Assembly (NCBI RefSeq): GCF_000010345.1
Contig: NC_009663.1
Location: 1,736,001 to 1,800,000, forward strand
Direction: 5' to 3'
Length of the DNA stretch: 64,000 bases
From: Sulfurovum sp. NBC37-1
Lineage (GTDB): Bacteria > Campylobacterota > Campylobacteria > Campylobacterales > Sulfurovaceae
Numbering within the stretch: position 1 is the first letter of the stretch; every line of letters begins with the position of its first letter. Under the pieces are notes generated by a model. That model was not told the DNA's origin, searched no databases, and saw only the letters and a program-made list of their open reading frames with translations. Shown piece after piece: positions 62,830-64,000 of this stretch. The translations under genes and the position numbers were made by a program.

Positions 62830-63603
62830 TTAAACCCCTATATCCACTTTTCGGTTATCCAGGTATCTGCTCACGCCTTCGACGATCCCTTCGGCAATGC
62901 GTTCCTGGTAGTCGGAAGTGAAAAGCCTTTTCCTCTCTTTGGAGTTGGTAATGTACCCTACTTCCACAAGGATAGAAGGCCGGCTCGCACCTACAAGTAC
63001 GTAGAAAGGTGCCGGTTTGGCTCCGCCGTTGCGTGCATCTTTGTAACGACTCTGTACCCGCCTCATGATGCCGTTCTGCACATCGATAGCCAGTTTGTTC
63101 GATTCCACGATCTTGGGACCGTTCAGCACCGAATCGATGATGACATCCTTACTGAGCGCATCCGCCCCCTGCAATACAGCGGTATTTTCTCTTGCCGCTA
63201 TTCTTTGGGAACGTGCATCCCGTGTTTTCTGAAGGAAATAGGTCTCTATGCCTTCCACCGCTTCAAATCTGCTTTTATCCGCTATCGCGTTTGCATGGAT
63301 GGAGATGAAGACCTTCGCATCCATCTTGTCGGCGATTCGGGTTCTCTCTCCGAGTTTCAGGAATTTATCTTTTCCTCTGGTCAGATAAACCCTGTATCCC
63401 TTGCGCTTGAACTCTTTTGCCAGTTTTTTGGTGATCTGAAGTACAAGGTCCTTCTCCTGCTTTCCGTTGCAGAGCGCACCGCAGTCATGCCCTCCATGCC
63501 CCGCATCGATGACCACAAGATCATCTGACCTGTCCGGACCGACACATCCAGTGACCGTCAGCATGACTGCCATTCCCAGTAAAAAATATTTCAGATATTG
63601 CAT
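62830..63603 (-). CDS. N-acetylmuramoyl-L-alanine amidase, lipoprotein
   Basis: 257 residues. Lipobox VMLTVTGC. The Amidase_3 zinc site is seen as VIDAGHGGHDCGA (His), the RGKDKFLKLGERTRIADKM block, SIHANAIAD (His) and ILVEVGYITNSKER (Glu). It cleaves the amide bond of peptidoglycan stem peptides. It is followed in the same direction by the kps genes and has a paralogue directly upstream. Confidence 0.95.
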   Translation of the reverse strand: MQYLKYFLLGMAVMLTVTGCVGPDRSDDLVVIDAGHGGHDCGALCNGKQEKDLVLQITKKLAKEFKRKGYRVYLTRGKDKFLKLGERTRIADKMDAKVFISIHANAIADKSRFEAVEGIETYFLQKTRDARSQRIAARENTAVLQGADALSKDVIIDSVLNGPKIVESNKLAIDVQNGIMRRVQSRYKDARNGGAKPAPFYVLVGASRPSILVEVGYITNSKERKRLFTSDYQERIAEGIVEGVSRYLDNRKVDIGV

Positions 63604-63640
63604 TGTTCTTCCTTTTATTTTAGGGTCTTAGAGGTACCCT

Positions 63641-64000
63641 TTAATCAAAATCGATCTCTTTTCTTCGGTTGTCGAGATAATTGTTTATCCCCTCGGCGAT
63701 CCCTTTGGCAATGAGCTCCTGATATTTTGGCGTAAAAAGCCTTTTACGCTCCCTTGGGTTGGAAATATATCCTACTTCTACCAGTATGGAAGGTCTGCTC
63801 GCTCCAACCAGTACCCAGAATGGTGCATATCTGACCCCACCGTCTTTCACACCCCTGTAATTGGCACGGAGGTTGGTTATGATACGGCGCTGAACATCGA
63901 TGGCAAGCTTGTTGGACTGAACAATCTTCGGTCCGTTCAGTACCGAATCGATGATCACGTGCTTGCTCAATTTGTCACCCGCACCCTTCAGAACTGCCTT
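63641..64000 (-). CDS. second N-acetylmuramoyl-L-alanine amidase, partial
   Basis: The C-terminal ~119 codons are in the window; the gene continues past the right edge. AVLKGAGDKLSKHVIIDS, ILVEVGYISNPRERKRLF and YQELIAKGIAEGINNYLDN align with the neighbour at 62830. This copy ends with ..KEIDFD. Tandem paralogues. Confidence 0.9.
   Translation of the reverse strand, partial: KAVLKGAGDKLSKHVIIDSVLNGPKIVQSNKLAIDVQRRIITNLRANYRGVKDGGVRYAPFWVLVGASRPSILVEVGYISNPRERKRLFTPKYQELIAKGIAEGINNYLDNRRKEIDFD

Noticed and set aside
1-64000. tRNA, rRNA or CRISPR features
   Set aside because: No cloverleaf, ribosomal core or regularly spaced direct repeats were recognised by eye on either strand.

Overview
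The window looks like a chromosome segment of a member of the Campylobacterota (epsilonproteobacteria), most like Sulfurovum or a close relative; the genus is inference from gene content and feel, not from a search. Supporting signs are extended -10 promoters of the GCTATAATCG type without clear -35 boxes, tightly packed operons with ATGA or TAATG start/stop overlaps, a Bpt-type tRNA-protein transferase, a rplI-hslV-hslU-era operon, and a Kps-type capsule locus. No rRNA or tRNA gene, CRISPR array or replication origin was seen.

Positions 1-29,700 are mainly core genome. On the minus strand lie rplI, hslV, hslU, era and two type IV pilus or transformation-type genes (PilM/PilN-like, then a partial membrane protein). 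After that come an M3 oligopeptidase, argG, a thioredoxin-like protein, pdxJ-pdxA, TPR proteins, msrB, a GatB/YqeY-type protein, trpC, a tRNA1(Val)-type methyltransferase and bpt. An operon then runs leuD-leuB-purU-trmL-orf53-glyS-FAD oxidoreductase, followed by rpoD, a CinA/MoaB-type protein, an MFS transporter and a YtfJ-like protein. Short REP-like palindromes (arm GTAGGGTGCGT) sit at gene ends in the first 19 kb and several provide the stop codons of the flanking genes. Two ~100-bp palindromic elements (between hslV and hslU, and after rpoD) look like small non-autonomous elements.

Positions 29,765-62,700 are a group 2/3-type capsule locus bounded by N-acetylmuramoyl-L-alanine amidase sequences: a broken C-terminal fragment on the left and two tandem amidase genes on the right. 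Export genes kpsD-kpsM-kpsT-kpsE are at the right end and the Kdo-linker glycosyltransferase genes kpsC-kpsS at the left. Between them are two giant multidomain glycosyltransferase proteins (1341 and 1395 residues) and five sulfotransferase-like proteins. A complete sulfate activation and PAP recycling cassette follows (cysD, cysN, a DUF2061-APS kinase fusion, cysC, cysQ), then dTDP-rhamnose genes. The cassette is stitched by start/stop overlaps into the operon that ends in kpsC-kpsS, and no PAPS reductase or sulfite reductase is present. The simplest reading is a sulfated capsular polysaccharide whose PAPS supply is encoded in the capsule operon.

The locus is also visibly eroded: galU, pgi and rfbB survive only as fragments or deletion derivatives, and remnants of IS30-, IS1380- and IS5-like elements, a likely cytochrome P450 3' end and an intact-looking IS200-type transposase gene lie at 41-45.6 kb and 52.4-53.1 kb. 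The three sulfotransferase genes at 45.7-48.2 kb are much more AT-rich than the housekeeping genes, which suggests separate acquisition.
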